A stretch of 64,000 bases of DNA, taken from positions 248,001 to 312,000 of the forward strand of contig NZ_JAJQQP010000006.1 in assembly GCF_028994805.1 (NCBI RefSeq), in the 5' to 3' direction. The DNA comes from Promicromonospora iranensis (GTDB lineage Bacteria; Actinomycetota; Actinomycetes; Actinomycetales; Cellulomonadaceae). Below the pieces are notes generated by a model. The model saw nothing but the letters and a program-made list of their open reading frames with translations. It had not been told where the DNA came from and did no database searches. Both the position numbers and the translations under genes were made by a program. Positions 36,429 through 46,274 of this stretch are shown here, piece by piece. The first letter of the stretch is position 1; the number at the start of each line of letters is the position of its first letter.

Positions 36429-37358
36429 GTGCTTGACCCCCAGGGCATCTACGACGTCGACGAGACAGCGGTCGAGCGCACGCTGGGTCGCAGCGTGCCC
36501 GGAAGCACCGACGGGCCTGTTCTGCTGCATGCCGTCCGCGGCTTCGTGGACGCAGGCAGCGCGGGCGATCTCGCCGTCGAGCACCTCATCGACGAGTTCC
36601 GTGTCGAGCGTCTCGTGACGTTCGACGTCGACCAGCTGCTCGACTACCGCTCCAAGCGAGCGACCATGACCTTCGACTCCGACCGCTGGGTGGACTACCA
36701 GGCCCCCTACCTCGCGATCGACCACGTGACCGACGCCGAGGGCACCGGCTTCCTGCTGCTGCACGGCTCCGAGCCGGACCTGCAGTGGGAGCGCGTGGTG
36801 GCCGGCGTGATCCAGCTGGTCGAGCGGTTCGGCGTGAGCCTCGTGGTCGGCATCCAGGGCATCCCCATGGGCCTGCCCCACACCCGCCCCCTGTCCCTGA
36901 CGGCGCACGCGACGCGGCCGGGCCTCGTCGACGACTACACGTCGTGGTTCGGCAGCGTGAAGGTGCCGGGCTCCCTGGCCGCGCTGCTGGAGTACCGGCT
37001 GGGCGAGGCGGGGCACGACGCGATGGGCTTCACGATCCACGTGCCGCACTACCTCTCGCAGTCGCAGTACCCGCCGGCCACGGTGGTCGCGCTGCACCAC
37101 ACCGAGCGGGCCACAGGTCTCGACCTGGCGATCCCAGCCCTGGAAGAGGCAGCCACCGACGCGAAGATCGAGGTGGAGAAGCAGGTCGCCGACTCGGCGG
37201 AGATCGCGGCGGTGGTGAAGGCGCTGGAGGAGCAGTACGACGCCTTCGCTCGCTCCGTGGGTCGTCCGAGCCTGCTCGCCGAGACCACCCCGATCCCCAG
37301 CGCGGACGAGCTCGGCGCGGAGTTCGAGCGGTTCCTCGCTCAGCAGAACGGCGACTGA
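36429..37358 (+). CDS. PAC2-family protein
   Basis: A 309-residue protein of the PAC2 (proteasome assembly chaperone 2-like) family found throughout actinobacteria. Conserved pieces include GFVDAGSAGDLAVEHL, LLHGSEPDLQWE, QGIPMGLPHTRP and FTIHVPHYLSQSQYP. A helical C-terminal region follows. GTG 36429 has a GGGAG upstream. It stands 119 bp after the receiver gene. The bacterial role of PAC2 proteins is not established. Confidence 0.82.
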   Translation: MLDPQGIYDVDETAVERTLGRSVPGSTDGPVLLHAVRGFVDAGSAGDLAVEHLIDEFRVERLVTFDVDQLLDYRSKRATMTFDSDRWVDYQAPYLAIDHVTDAEGTGFLLLHGSEPDLQWERVVAGVIQLVERFGVSLVVGIQGIPMGLPHTRPLSLTAHATRPGLVDDYTSWFGSVKVPGSLAALLEYRLGEAGHDAMGFTIHVPHYLSQSQYPPATVVALHHTERATGLDLAIPALEEAATDAKIEVEKQVADSAEIAAVVKALEEQYDAFARSVGRPSLLAETTPIPSADELGAEFERFLAQQNGD

Positions 37359-37689
37359 GCCGTGGCGCCGCGGGGCGCGCGCCCGGGGAACGGAGCACGC
37401 GCGCCACGCGGCAACCGCAGGCCTGAGCCGCACAGCGACTGCTCGAGCCGGAGGCTGAAGCGCACACCAGTTCTTCCCGAATCGGGCATGCGGGCCCGGT
37501 GTGTCATACCTGCGGCAGAAATGTGCCTGTTCCATGGCACATTTGAGTGGTCCATGCCACACTGGCGCACGTTGCAGTGACGTACCAAGGCCACGTCCGC
37601 CGTGTCGTGTGCAAGCGGGGAAAGCATTGCGGCACGGGGGCGGGCAACGGGCCCGCCGTCGGATCCCGGACGGAAGGTCGAAGGACAGC
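37359..37689. other. 331-bp gap upstream of cspA
   Basis: No coding frame with supporting signals was found. It holds the inverted repeat AAATGTGCC (37518-37526) / GGCACATTT (37535-37543) with an 8-bp spacer, and probably a long 5' leader of the cold-shock gene. GAAGGA lies just before ATG 37690. No confident promoter hexamers were identified. Confidence 0.5.
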
Positions 37690-37893
37690 ATGGCGCAGGG
37701 TTCTGTGAAGTGGTTCAACGCGGAGAAGGGCTTTGGGTTCATCGCCCAGGACGGCGGCGGCGCCGACGTCTTCGTCCACTACTCCGCGATCCAGTCCAAC
37801 GGGTACCGGTCTCTCGAGGAGGCCCAGCGGGTCGAGTTCGAGATCACCCAGGGTCCCAAGGGTCCGCAGGCGGAAGCAGTCGTCCCGCTCTGA
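37690..37893 (+). CDS. cspA: Cold-shock protein CspA family
   Basis: A 67-residue single cold-shock domain that binds single-stranded RNA and acts as an RNA chaperone. RNP1 is KGFGFI and RNP2 is VFVHYS, with the aromatic WFN near the N-terminus. Length and sequence are those of a standard bacterial Csp, in contrast to the four-domain protein at 10615-11544. A terminator follows 13 bp after the stop. Confidence 0.95.
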   Translation: MAQGSVKWFNAEKGFGFIAQDGGGADVFVHYSAIQSNGYRSLEEAQRVEFEITQGPKGPQAEAVVPL

Positions 37894-37905
37894 GGCACTC
37901 GTGAG

Positions 37906-37936
37906 AGAGGCCGTCGCCCCTGGGGCGGCGGCCTCT
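37906..37936 (+). terminator. Intrinsic terminator of cspA
   Basis: AGAGGCCGTCGCCCC (37906-37920) pairs with GGGGCGGCGGCCTCT (37922-37936), 15 bp with one G-T pair, and is followed by GTCGTGT. The T-tract is weak, as is usual in this genome. Confidence 0.7.
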
Positions 37937-38018
37937 GTCGTGTCCGGGGGCCGGGGGCCGGCGCTGCCAGGTCGAGGGCCCGCCGTGCGCCCGACCTGGT
38001 CACGACGTCTCCGACCGG

Positions 38019-39008
38019 TCAGGCCGCGGGTGTCTCCAGCGGCGCCGCCGTGCCCGCGAACGCCGTGGCGTCGTCGCCCACGAGCAGCGTGGCCGGCACG
38101 GCCAGCGTCCGCAGGGCACGCCCCAGGCGGGCGTCCCGCAGGTCCGGCCGGACGACGACGTCGGCGGGCGCCGCAGGGGCTCTGGCGGCCTCCTGTGCGG
38201 CGCCCTGGGTGGTGTCGTGCGGCTCTTCCCCGTGCAGGCCCGCCGACGGGTCCTCGGGCAGCTCACGGACTGCCGCGAGGACCAGGTTGCCGTAGCGGCG
38301 CCCCTTGAGGATCGCGGGCTCGGCGACGGCGGCGAGCCGGCCGGAGGACGCGGCGTCCGGCCCGAAGGCGCCGGCGAGGCTCGCGACCTCGCGGCGGGCC
38401 GTGGCCAGGGGCGGCTTGTCGGCACAGTTCACCAGCAGGATGCCGCCCGGGCGGAGCACGCGGTGGGCCTCGGCGGCGAACCCGGTGCCCACGAGGTGCG
38501 CGGGCGTGCGGTCCCCGGCGAAGACGTCGCGCACCACCACGTCGTAGGACTCGTCACGAGCGGACGCGAGCGTGTGCCCGGCGTCGTCGGCGCGCAGACG
38601 GAGCAGCGGCGAGCGCGGGAGGGCGAACCACTCCCGGACGAGCTCGAGCAGCCGGGCGTCGAGGTCGACGCCGAGCTGCCGGGAGCCGGGACGCTCGTGC
38701 TCGACGTGCCGGGCGAAGGCGCTGCCGGCCGCACCGAGGTGCAGCACCCGGAGCGGGCCCGGTGGCAGCAGGGCGACGAAGGCAGCCATCTGCTGCATGT
38801 ACTCGAAGTCGAGGAAACCGGGGTCCGCCAGGTCGAGGCTCGAGCTCGGCACGCCGTTGACGTGCAGCGTCACCCGCTGCGGGAAGTCGGGGTCGCGGAT
38901 CACCTCCGCCGTGCCGGTGTCGATCGGCACGGGGCCGACGGGCAGCTCGGCGGGGAGTGTCAGTGGTGCGGAGGAGGATGGGCGGCGTCGGGTGGAGCGG
39001 CGGGCCAT
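38019..39008 (-). CDS. Spermidine-synthase-like methyltransferase-fold protein
   Basis: A 329-residue protein with the Rossmann fold of spermidine synthases. VLHLGAAGSAFARHV is the nucleotide-binding loop and GVDLDARLLELVREWF the following acidic strand; DVVVRDVF stands where the catalytic Asp lies in aminopropyltransferases. A basic N-terminus and an Ala-rich C-terminal extension (~255-329) flank it. The extension holds a second short conserved-looking part. Whether it makes polyamines is uncertain, as many actinobacterial homologues lack known function. It is divergent from the SOS-controlled HEPN-dinB operon. Confidence 0.72.
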   Translation of the reverse strand: MARRSTRRRPSSSAPLTLPAELPVGPVPIDTGTAEVIRDPDFPQRVTLHVNGVPSSSLDLADPGFLDFEYMQQMAAFVALLPPGPLRVLHLGAAGSAFARHVEHERPGSRQLGVDLDARLLELVREWFALPRSPLLRLRADDAGHTLASARDESYDVVVRDVFAGDRTPAHLVGTGFAAEAHRVLRPGGILLVNCADKPPLATARREVASLAGAFGPDAASSGRLAAVAEPAILKGRRYGNLVLAAVRELPEDPSAGLHGEEPHDTTQGAAQEAARAPAAPADVVVRPDLRDARLGRALRTLAVPATLLVGDDATAFAGTAAPLETPAA

Positions 39009-39039
39009 GAGGACAGTGTCTCCCGGGTTCACGCGCCGC

Positions 39040-39068
39040 TTGACAGGATAGAACGTATGTTCGATAGT
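39040..39068 (+). promoter_or_regulatory. SOS promoter: -35, LexA box and -10
   Basis: TTGACA (39040-39045) and GATAGT (39063-39068) are 17 bp apart. Between them and touching the -10 lies TAGAAC-GTAT-GTTCGA (39049-39064), which matches the SOS consensus TCGAAC-N4-GTTCGA except at one base. LexA bound here would block RNA polymerase directly. It drives the HEPN gene and, through it, dinB. Confidence 0.82.
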
Positions 39069-39099
39069 GTCGCACAAGGGGTTCGATCGGAGGTTCGAG

Positions 39100-39576
39100 A
39101 TGGGCACCATGCACTCTCAGGGCGCGCGAGACGTTGTCTCTGCGCGAATGCTCGTGCCGCGCGCGGTCCCGCCGGGCGTCAGCGCTCTGCTGCGCAAGGC
39201 GGACGCGGAGCTGGCCGAGGCGGCACGTTCGGCCGATCCGGGGGACCGGTTCGTGCACGCGCACCTCGCGGCGATCCGCTCGGCGGCCGCGGTCGTGGCG
39301 CTCCGTGGGCGGCCGTCGGCGCGCTCCGGTGCGCGGACGGTGTGGGACATGCTTGCGCACGCCGAACCGGAGCTGGCGGCCTGGTCCGGCTACTTCGCGG
39401 CGGGGGCGCCCCTGCGGGCGGCCGTCGACGCGGGCCGCCCGGAGCAGGTCGAGCCCGCCCGTGCGGACGAGCTGCTGGCGTGCGCCGAGGACTTCCGCGA
39501 CGAGGTGGCGATGCTCGTCGACCCGCAGGCAGGGTTCTCGGCGCAGCGTCTCGCCCTGGTGCCCGAGGCGTCGTAG
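39100..39576 (+). CDS. HEPN-domain protein, SAV_6107 family
   Basis: A 158-residue helical protein. Its core (VSALLRKADAELAEAARSAD, then RFVHAHLAAIRSAAAVVALR) resembles the SAV_6107 HEPN family that commonly stands beside dinB or dnaE2 in actinobacteria. No Rx4-6H RNase motif is evident, so ribonuclease activity is not implied. ATG 39100 has GGAGG 6 nt upstream and lies downstream of the SOS promoter; the in-frame upstream codon at 39067 would overlap the -10 box. It is 82 bp before dinB and presumably assists translesion synthesis. Confidence 0.7.
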   Translation: MGTMHSQGARDVVSARMLVPRAVPPGVSALLRKADAELAEAARSADPGDRFVHAHLAAIRSAAAVVALRGRPSARSGARTVWDMLAHAEPELAAWSGYFAAGAPLRAAVDAGRPEQVEPARADELLACAEDFRDEVAMLVDPQAGFSAQRLALVPEAS

Positions 39577-39658
39577 CGGCAGGTGCGCGGCGGGGGTGGG
39601 CACGTCCCGTCCGGGCGACACTCGGAGCACTGAGCAACAGCAGGAACGGAGCACGTTC

Positions 39659-40900
39659 GTGAGCAAGGGGCCGCGGTCAGCGGCGGCAAGACGTCACTGG
39701 GGGTCGGACGAGTCCGGCTGCTCGGTGCTGCACCTGGACATGGACGCGTTCTTCGCGTCCTGCGAGCTGGCCCGGCGGCCGGAGCTGCGCGGGCTGCCGG
39801 TGATCGTCGGCGGGCAGGACCGTGGGGTGGTGCTGGCCGCCAGCTACGAGGCGCGTGCGTTCGGTGTGCGGTCAGCGATGCCGATGACGCGGGCGCGCCT
39901 GCTGTGTCCGCAGGCGACGGTGATCCCGCCCGACCAGGCCCTGTACCACGACGTGTCCCGTTCGGTCATGGGCCTGCTCCAGGAGGTCACGCCCCTCGTG
40001 GAGCAGATCAGCGTGGACGAGGCGTTCCTCGACGTGAGCGGCGCTCGACGACGGCTCGGCCCGCCCACGGTGATCGGAGCCGAGCTGCGCCGTCGCATCG
40101 AGGCGGAGCACGGGGTGACGGCATCGGTGGGCATCGCGCGGAACAAGTTCGTGGCGAAGCTCGCCTCGACGCACTCCAAGCCCGACGGGCTGATGCTGGT
40201 GCCCGCCTCGGCCACGGTGGACTTCCTGCACACGCTGCCTGTCGGTGCCCTGTGGGGTGTGGGGGAGAAGACCGAGAAGTCGCTCGCCGCGTGGGGGATC
40301 ACCACCGTCCAGGAGCTGGCGCACACGGACCTGGCGAGCCTGCAGACCGCCGTCGGTCGCGTGAGCGGTGCACACCTGCACGACCTGTCGTGGGGGCGCG
40401 ACCCTCGCCCGGTCGTACCGGAGCACCGTGAGCACAGCATCGGGGCCGAGACCACCTTCGGCACCGATCAGGACGACACCGTGGCGGTGAGCCGGCGGGT
40501 GCTGGAGCTGTCCGACCGGGTCGCTGCCCGGATGCGGCACCAGGGTGTGATGGCACGCACGGTGTCCGTGAAGGTTCGTTCGAGCGACTTCGCCACATTC
40601 ACCCGATCGCGAACACTGGACGGGCCCACCGACGTCGCCCGGGAGATCTACCTCGTCGCGCGGGAGCTCGTCGCGGGGGTGGATCTGGGTGGTCTGCCGG
40701 TGCGGCTGGTCGGCGTACGGGGCGAGAATCTGCAGCAAAGAGACGGATCCGTGCAGCAGCTGACGCTCGAGGAATCGGTCGATCCGCGCTCCGGAGCCCA
40801 GCGAGAAGCCGAGCTTGCGCTCGACGCGGTGCGTGAGAAGTTTGGAAAAACTGCGATCGACCTGGGTGTACATCACAAGAACGGCGCACATCGATACTGA
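39659..40900 (+). CDS. dinB: DNA polymerase IV
   Basis: Y-family translesion polymerase (413 aa). Active-site acids are in HLDMDAFFASCEL and SVDEAFLDVSG; VGIARNKFVAKLAS and VGEKTEKSLAAWGI (thumb helix-hairpin-helix) follow, then the little-finger domain. A possible degenerate sliding-clamp motif QLTLE lies near the C-terminus. GTG 39659 is 7 nt after GGAG. It follows the HEPN gene and is very likely under the same LexA-controlled promoter. Confidence 0.93.
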   Translation: MSKGPRSAAARRHWGSDESGCSVLHLDMDAFFASCELARRPELRGLPVIVGGQDRGVVLAASYEARAFGVRSAMPMTRARLLCPQATVIPPDQALYHDVSRSVMGLLQEVTPLVEQISVDEAFLDVSGARRRLGPPTVIGAELRRRIEAEHGVTASVGIARNKFVAKLASTHSKPDGLMLVPASATVDFLHTLPVGALWGVGEKTEKSLAAWGITTVQELAHTDLASLQTAVGRVSGAHLHDLSWGRDPRPVVPEHREHSIGAETTFGTDQDDTVAVSRRVLELSDRVAARMRHQGVMARTVSVKVRSSDFATFTRSRTLDGPTDVAREIYLVARELVAGVDLGGLPVRLVGVRGENLQQRDGSVQQLTLEESVDPRSGAQREAELALDAVREKFGKTAIDLGVHHKNGAHRY

Positions 40901-40908
40901 TCTGCCCC

Positions 40909-40914
40909 TATAGT
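40909..40914 (+). promoter_or_regulatory. Candidate -10 box upstream of the DUF3040 gene
   Basis: TATAGT is one base from TATAAT and lies 9 bp past the dinB stop, 92 bp before the DUF3040 start. No matching -35 was found at 16-18 bp. A second TATCCT box is at 40962-40967. Confidence 0.35.
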
Positions 40915-41006
40915 CGCTGGTATGCCCGGGATGTCGACTACCACCGACGGCCGGGTCGTCCTATCCTGGAAGGGACACTGTTCCTTTGCGAGATCCGGGG
41001 GTCTCG

Positions 41007-41429
41007 ATGCCTCTGTCCGAGTACGAGCAGCGGGTGCTGGAGCAGATGGAGCGTGCTCTGACGTCAGACGACCCGCGGCTTGCTAATACGCTTCAGTCCA
41101 CAGGTCGGGGTAACGCGCTGCGCTATGTGCTGTCCGGGGCCGGCGTTGTCGTCGGCCTACTTCTTCTTGTCGTCGGTGCGGCAACGTCACAGACCTGGCT
41201 CGGTGCCATCGGCTTCGTGCTGATGTTCGCTGGTGTGGTCTTCGCGTTCCTTGGACCGCGCAAGAAGCAGCAGGACGGTCCGGTCGGCGTCGTCGGCGAA
41301 GACGGCACGGTCCAGCCGCCGCAAGGGGGAGCACCCAAGCCCCGAAAGCGGCAGGGTGGCCGCTCAGGCGGCCTCCTGGCCCGCCTCGAAGAGCGCTGGG
41401 AGAACCGGCGCAACGAGGGCGGTCGCTAG
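41007..41429 (+). CDS. DUF3040 membrane protein
   Basis: A 140-residue protein with a conserved N-terminus (MPLSEYEQRVLEQMERAL), two hydrophobic segments (VLSGAGVVVGLLLLVVGAA and LGAIGFVLMFAGVVFAFLG) and a long basic C-terminal tail. DUF3040 proteins are actinobacterial and often lie close to mraZ, as here; their role is unknown. ATG 41007 is chosen because the family starts at MPLSE. Confidence 0.85.
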   Translation: MPLSEYEQRVLEQMERALTSDDPRLANTLQSTGRGNALRYVLSGAGVVVGLLLLVVGAATSQTWLGAIGFVLMFAGVVFAFLGPRKKQQDGPVGVVGEDGTVQPPQGGAPKPRKRQGGRSGGLLARLEERWENRRNEGGR

Positions 41430-41448
41430 CCGACCGACCAACCAACGT

Positions 41449-41559
41449 CGGTGGTCCGGTACCGGACCACCGGCCCTGTGCGCGTCAGGCACGGCGACAC
41501 GTGCCTGACGCGGCCACATGAACAGGAGCTGGGCCCCGTCCGGGGCCCAGCTCCTGTTC
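41449..41559. terminator. Three consecutive palindromes between convergent genes
   Basis: Three perfect palindromes follow one another: 41449-41472 (24 bp, no spacer), 41481-41493 with 41500-41512 (13-bp arms, 6-nt loop), and 41520-41538 with 41541-41559 (19-bp arms). The last is the strongest hairpin seen in the window. They fill the 170-bp gap between the DUF3040 gene and the converging transglutaminase gene and likely stop transcription from both sides. Confidence 0.8.
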
Positions 41560-41599
41560 GTTCGCACCCGTCTCGCGGGACCCGCCCGCAACGAGCCGG

Positions 41600-43894
41600 T
41601 CAGGGCTTGCCGCGCGCCAGGACCTCGGTCAGCTCCGTCGTCACAGCCGTGGTGAGCTCCTCGAGCTCCTCGGCCGTGGGCGGCGTCGAGTGCCGGGCGT
41701 AGCGCTCCTCCTCCGCGGCGTCGGCCAGCGCCGTGAGCCGCTCTGCGACGTCGTCGGGCAGGGGTGCGCCCGTGCGGGTGTGCACCTCGTCCGCGATGAA
41801 GGCCGGTGCCCTCCGCAGCGTGACCGACGGGCCGAGACGGACGTCCTGCTCCGCGAGCAGCGCCAGGACGCGGGACCACGCCCGTTCGGGGTCGAGCACC
41901 TCCACCTCGGTGCGACGGCGCAGCAGCAGCCAGGCGGCGCCGACGAGCACGCCGAGCGCGACGATCACCGCGACCGCCCAGGCCCAGCCGGGCAGCGTCT
42001 GGTCGGACACGTCACGGCCGGTCGTCGCGTCGGACGTGGCCGCAGGGTCCGACTGCCCGGCGTCCCGCGTCGGCTGCTGCGTCGGTACCTCGTTGGCGCG
42101 CGTGGGTGTGGGGGCGGCGCTGGGTGCGTTGCCGACACCCGGGTTCGCGTACGCGGGGAGCGGGCCGGTCTGGATCTGAGGTGTCGGCTCGAACCGGACC
42201 CACCCGACCGTCGGGAAGTAGATCTCGGGCCAGGCGTGCGAGTCCTGGCCGGTGACCCGGTACCCGCCCTGGCCGTCCGGCCGTCCGGGCAGCCACCCGA
42301 TGCCGATGCGTGCGGGGATGTCGAGGCTGCGCGCCATCACCATCATCGAGAGGGCGTACTGCGTGCAGTACCCCTCCTTGTTCTGCAGGAAGTCCCAGAC
42401 GGTGTCGGACGAGCCCCGGTAGTCGGCGTCCGGGTTGTACACGAAGCCCTCGCCGGACCGCAGGTGGTTCTGCAGCGCGACGGCCGCGTCGAACCGGGTG
42501 GAGGCGTCGCCTGCGACCTGCTGGGCGTAGGCGGCGATCTCGTCCCGATGCTCGGTGTCGGGCACCTCCGTGTAGCCGGCGGACCGGGGGTCTCCGGACG
42601 TCGGTGCAGAGCGCAGCCGGTCCGGCGTGAGCTGCCGGTCGATGATCTCCACGGTGTACGGGGCTCCGGGCTCCGCACCGTCGGAACCGCGCACCTCGTC
42701 ACGGAGCGCGTCGTAGGCCCAGTCGCCGCGTACGTCGACGGTGCGGGGCTCGAGCGGCAACGGCAGCTCCGTGCCGGTGAGCTGGCCGATCCGGACGTTC
42801 ATCTGGCGGCGATCGCCCACCGCGCTCTCGCCCTCGGGCGCCAGGACGGTGGTCGGGTCGAACTCGGCCAGGCCTCCGTCGGGCACTGACCGGCGCGTCT
42901 GGACGCCGTCGAACGCCGTGAGGGTCATGACGCGCAGCGGACCCGCCGGGTCGTCGTCGGCCATCGTGTACGTGAGCACGGTGCTGGTGGAGCGAGCGCT
43001 CAGGGGCTGGCGCATGTCGAGCTCGGACGACAGCTCGACGGTGTCGGACGGTGTGGAGATGAGCTGGTTCCACGTCCCGGCCAGCGCGGGAAGCGCGGCC
43101 GTGCCGGTGGCGACGCCCAGCGACGTGGCCGCCACCGCCACCGCCGTGGCCGCGGTGATCCAGGAGCGGGACCGTTGTGCGCGGCGCACCGCCACGGAGT
43201 CGGACTCGTTGTGCCGGCCGGGCGTCACGCCCACCGGGTCGACGGTGAGCAGGAGGAGCACCGCCGTCACGCTGATGACGAAGACCGGCCACGGCACCTC
43301 ACCGATCAGCGTGAGGGGAGGCGTCCACAGGAGCAGCAGGGGCACCCCGGCGAAGCCGGGCATCCGGGCGCCGGCGAGCGAGTCCACCACGAGCAGCACC
43401 AGCAGCGTGCCGCCCACGGCCACCATGCTGATGGCTTCGCCGGGACCGACCGGAGCGACCTCCGTGCTCATGGTCTCGGTCGCCTGGCGGAACCGTTCGA
43501 GGACCTGGCCCATGGAGTCCGGGCCGACGAACGGCTCGAACCGTTGGCCGGGACCGCCGTACCGCGCCAGCACGTACCAGAAGGCGACCGCCACGCCGGC
43601 CGCCGTCGCGACGAACGAGGCGCTGCCCGACGCGCGGTCGGCGGCCCGGTCGGCGCTCGGACCCTGACCCGCGGCCCGCCGGACGGCAGCGCGGTCCACG
43701 GCGGCCCGGAGCAGGAGATACCGCACCACACAGCTGGTGGTCGACACGAGGACGACGCCGGTGGTGCCCGCGGTGAGCCACGGGCCCGGGTCGATGACCA
43801 GGGTGAGCGCATGCATCGACGCGATGACGGCAATGGCGACCAGGACACCGGAGGCGACCGTGCGGACCAGCGGTCCGCGGTGTGCGGGGATCAC
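41600..43894 (-). CDS. Transglutaminase-like membrane protein (DUF3488)
   Basis: A 764-residue membrane protein. The first ~240 residues have about six hydrophobic segments (DUF3488/TgpA N-terminal). An extracellular transglutaminase-fold domain follows, with the catalytic Cys in EGYCTQYALSMMVMAR, His in SHAWPEIYF and Asp/Glu region beyond it; then a Pro/Thr-rich linker, one more membrane segment (WAVAVIVALGVLVGAAWLLL) and a cytoplasmic tail. GTG 43894 overlaps the DUF58 stop (GTGA). It is the last gene of a moxR-DUF58-transglutaminase operon; function is thought to concern the cell envelope but is not established. Confidence 0.87.
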   Translation of the reverse strand: MIPAHRGPLVRTVASGVLVAIAVIASMHALTLVIDPGPWLTAGTTGVVLVSTTSCVVRYLLLRAAVDRAAVRRAAGQGPSADRAADRASGSASFVATAAGVAVAFWYVLARYGGPGQRFEPFVGPDSMGQVLERFRQATETMSTEVAPVGPGEAISMVAVGGTLLVLLVVDSLAGARMPGFAGVPLLLLWTPPLTLIGEVPWPVFVISVTAVLLLLTVDPVGVTPGRHNESDSVAVRRAQRSRSWITAATAVAVAATSLGVATGTAALPALAGTWNQLISTPSDTVELSSELDMRQPLSARSTSTVLTYTMADDDPAGPLRVMTLTAFDGVQTRRSVPDGGLAEFDPTTVLAPEGESAVGDRRQMNVRIGQLTGTELPLPLEPRTVDVRGDWAYDALRDEVRGSDGAEPGAPYTVEIIDRQLTPDRLRSAPTSGDPRSAGYTEVPDTEHRDEIAAYAQQVAGDASTRFDAAVALQNHLRSGEGFVYNPDADYRGSSDTVWDFLQNKEGYCTQYALSMMVMARSLDIPARIGIGWLPGRPDGQGGYRVTGQDSHAWPEIYFPTVGWVRFEPTPQIQTGPLPAYANPGVGNAPSAAPTPTRANEVPTQQPTRDAGQSDPAATSDATTGRDVSDQTLPGWAWAVAVIVALGVLVGAAWLLLRRRTEVEVLDPERAWSRVLALLAEQDVRLGPSVTLRRAPAFIADEVHTRTGAPLPDDVAERLTALADAAEEERYARHSTPPTAEELEELTTAVTTELTEVLARGKP

Positions 43895-45204
43895 AGGGCA
43901 CGCTCCGCGAGCAGGGCCCAGGCGCGTTCCGGGTCGGTCCGGGCCTCGGACGTGCTGACGTGCCAGCCGGACGTGCGCAGCTCGGCGGCGGTCTCGTCCA
44001 TCTCGTGCTGGAAGCCAGCTCCTCGGGGGGTGACCAGGAGGGCCCAGCACGTGCCTTCGGCGCCCAGGGCCGCGAGGTTGTGGCGGGCGTCGGGGTCGTG
44101 CGGGCCCAGCACCGCTATGACGATCTCGCCGGGTTTCCGGTCGAGCCGGAGCGCACGCGCGGTGGTGCTCGTCGCGTGGTTTCCCTCGGCGGCTCCGCGA
44201 TGGCCGCGGATGTCCACGCAGGCGTCGAGCAGGGTCGCTCGGCTCGCTCGGGTCGTCGCGAACCGCTCACCCTCGAGCCGGGGGGTCACGGCGGTCGTCA
44301 GGAGGCGCGTCGGGTGGCCGGCGTCCAGGAACGACGTGGCGATCGAGGCCGAGAGCTCCACGGCCCACTCGCCGTCGTCCACCGCCGCCGGGCGGCGGGG
44401 GTTCCCGGACTCCTGCCAGTGGGGCAGCAGCGAGCGGTCGAGCAGGACCGTCACCGGGCGCACCCCTGCGCTCTCGTCGGCCCGGACCATGAGCTGGCCG
44501 CGGCGAGCGGCACTCGCCCAGTGGACGCGGCGCGGGTCGTCGCCCGCCACGTACTCGCGCAGCACCGAGTCGTCGGAGGACTGGAGGCGCGCGCCGGTGG
44601 CCGAGTGGTCGACGTCGCCCACCGAGCGGGTGCGTACGGCGAGCTCGACCGTGCGCGGCCACACGGGCACGTGCGTCGGGCTGCCGAGCGGCTGGGTCGC
44701 GCGAACCAGGCCGAACACGTCGGTGCGGGTGGTCAGCAGCGGGCCGAGCGACCAGCGACCGCGCCGTGTCGGGGTCAGCGAGTAGTGCACGCTGATCCGG
44801 TCGGCGCGGGCCGACACGCGGGCCCGGATGCCCTGGTGGCCCGCGAGCTCGTGCGCCGCCTGCTCGGAGAGCCGCAGCCGGGACAGCCGTTCGTACGCGG
44901 CGCCGCTGGCCTGCTGCGCGGCGACCAGCAGGCTCACGTCCGCCGTCCGGTCGCGGACGACCGGGTTCGGGGCCACCGCACGGGTCACGTGCAGGGCGCC
45001 GCGCCCGGACTCGAGCCGCTGGGTCCCGATGGCCACCCAGGCCACCGCCACGGCGAGCAGCGCGGCGGCACCGAGTCCGATGAGGTCGGGCAGGGTGAGC
45101 ACCAGGCCGAGGGGGACCAGCGCGCCGCCCAGACAGGCCGCTCCGATACCACGGGGGGTCAGCCGGACCCGGCTGATCCGGACGAACGTGTCACGCCATC
45201 TCAT
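43891..45204 (-). CDS. DUF58 domain protein
   Basis: A 437-residue protein with two hydrophobic segments near the N-terminus and a C-terminal von Willebrand A-like DUF58 domain. The family motif is seen in REYVAGDDPRRVHWASAARR, followed by the metal-site-like VLLDRS. MRWRD at ATG 45204 is the start. It partners with the MoxR ATPase upstream and overlaps the transglutaminase gene, the standard three-gene arrangement. Confidence 0.88.
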   Translation of the reverse strand: MRWRDTFVRISRVRLTPRGIGAACLGGALVPLGLVLTLPDLIGLGAAALLAVAVAWVAIGTQRLESGRGALHVTRAVAPNPVVRDRTADVSLLVAAQQASGAAYERLSRLRLSEQAAHELAGHQGIRARVSARADRISVHYSLTPTRRGRWSLGPLLTTRTDVFGLVRATQPLGSPTHVPVWPRTVELAVRTRSVGDVDHSATGARLQSSDDSVLREYVAGDDPRRVHWASAARRGQLMVRADESAGVRPVTVLLDRSLLPHWQESGNPRRPAAVDDGEWAVELSASIATSFLDAGHPTRLLTTAVTPRLEGERFATTRASRATLLDACVDIRGHRGAAEGNHATSTTARALRLDRKPGEIVIAVLGPHDPDARHNLAALGAEGTCWALLVTPRGAGFQHEMDETAAELRTSGWHVSTSEARTDPERAWALLAERAL

Positions 45205-45224
45205 GTGCTTGCTGTCCTGGCCGG

Positions 45225-46274
<1,050 letters not shown>

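Noticed and set aside
37527-37560. TGGCAC near 37534 resembling a sigma-54 -24 element
   Set aside because: No GC/TTGC element at the needed spacing, and actinobacteria lack sigma-54. The TGGCAC belongs to the inverted repeat at 37518-37543.
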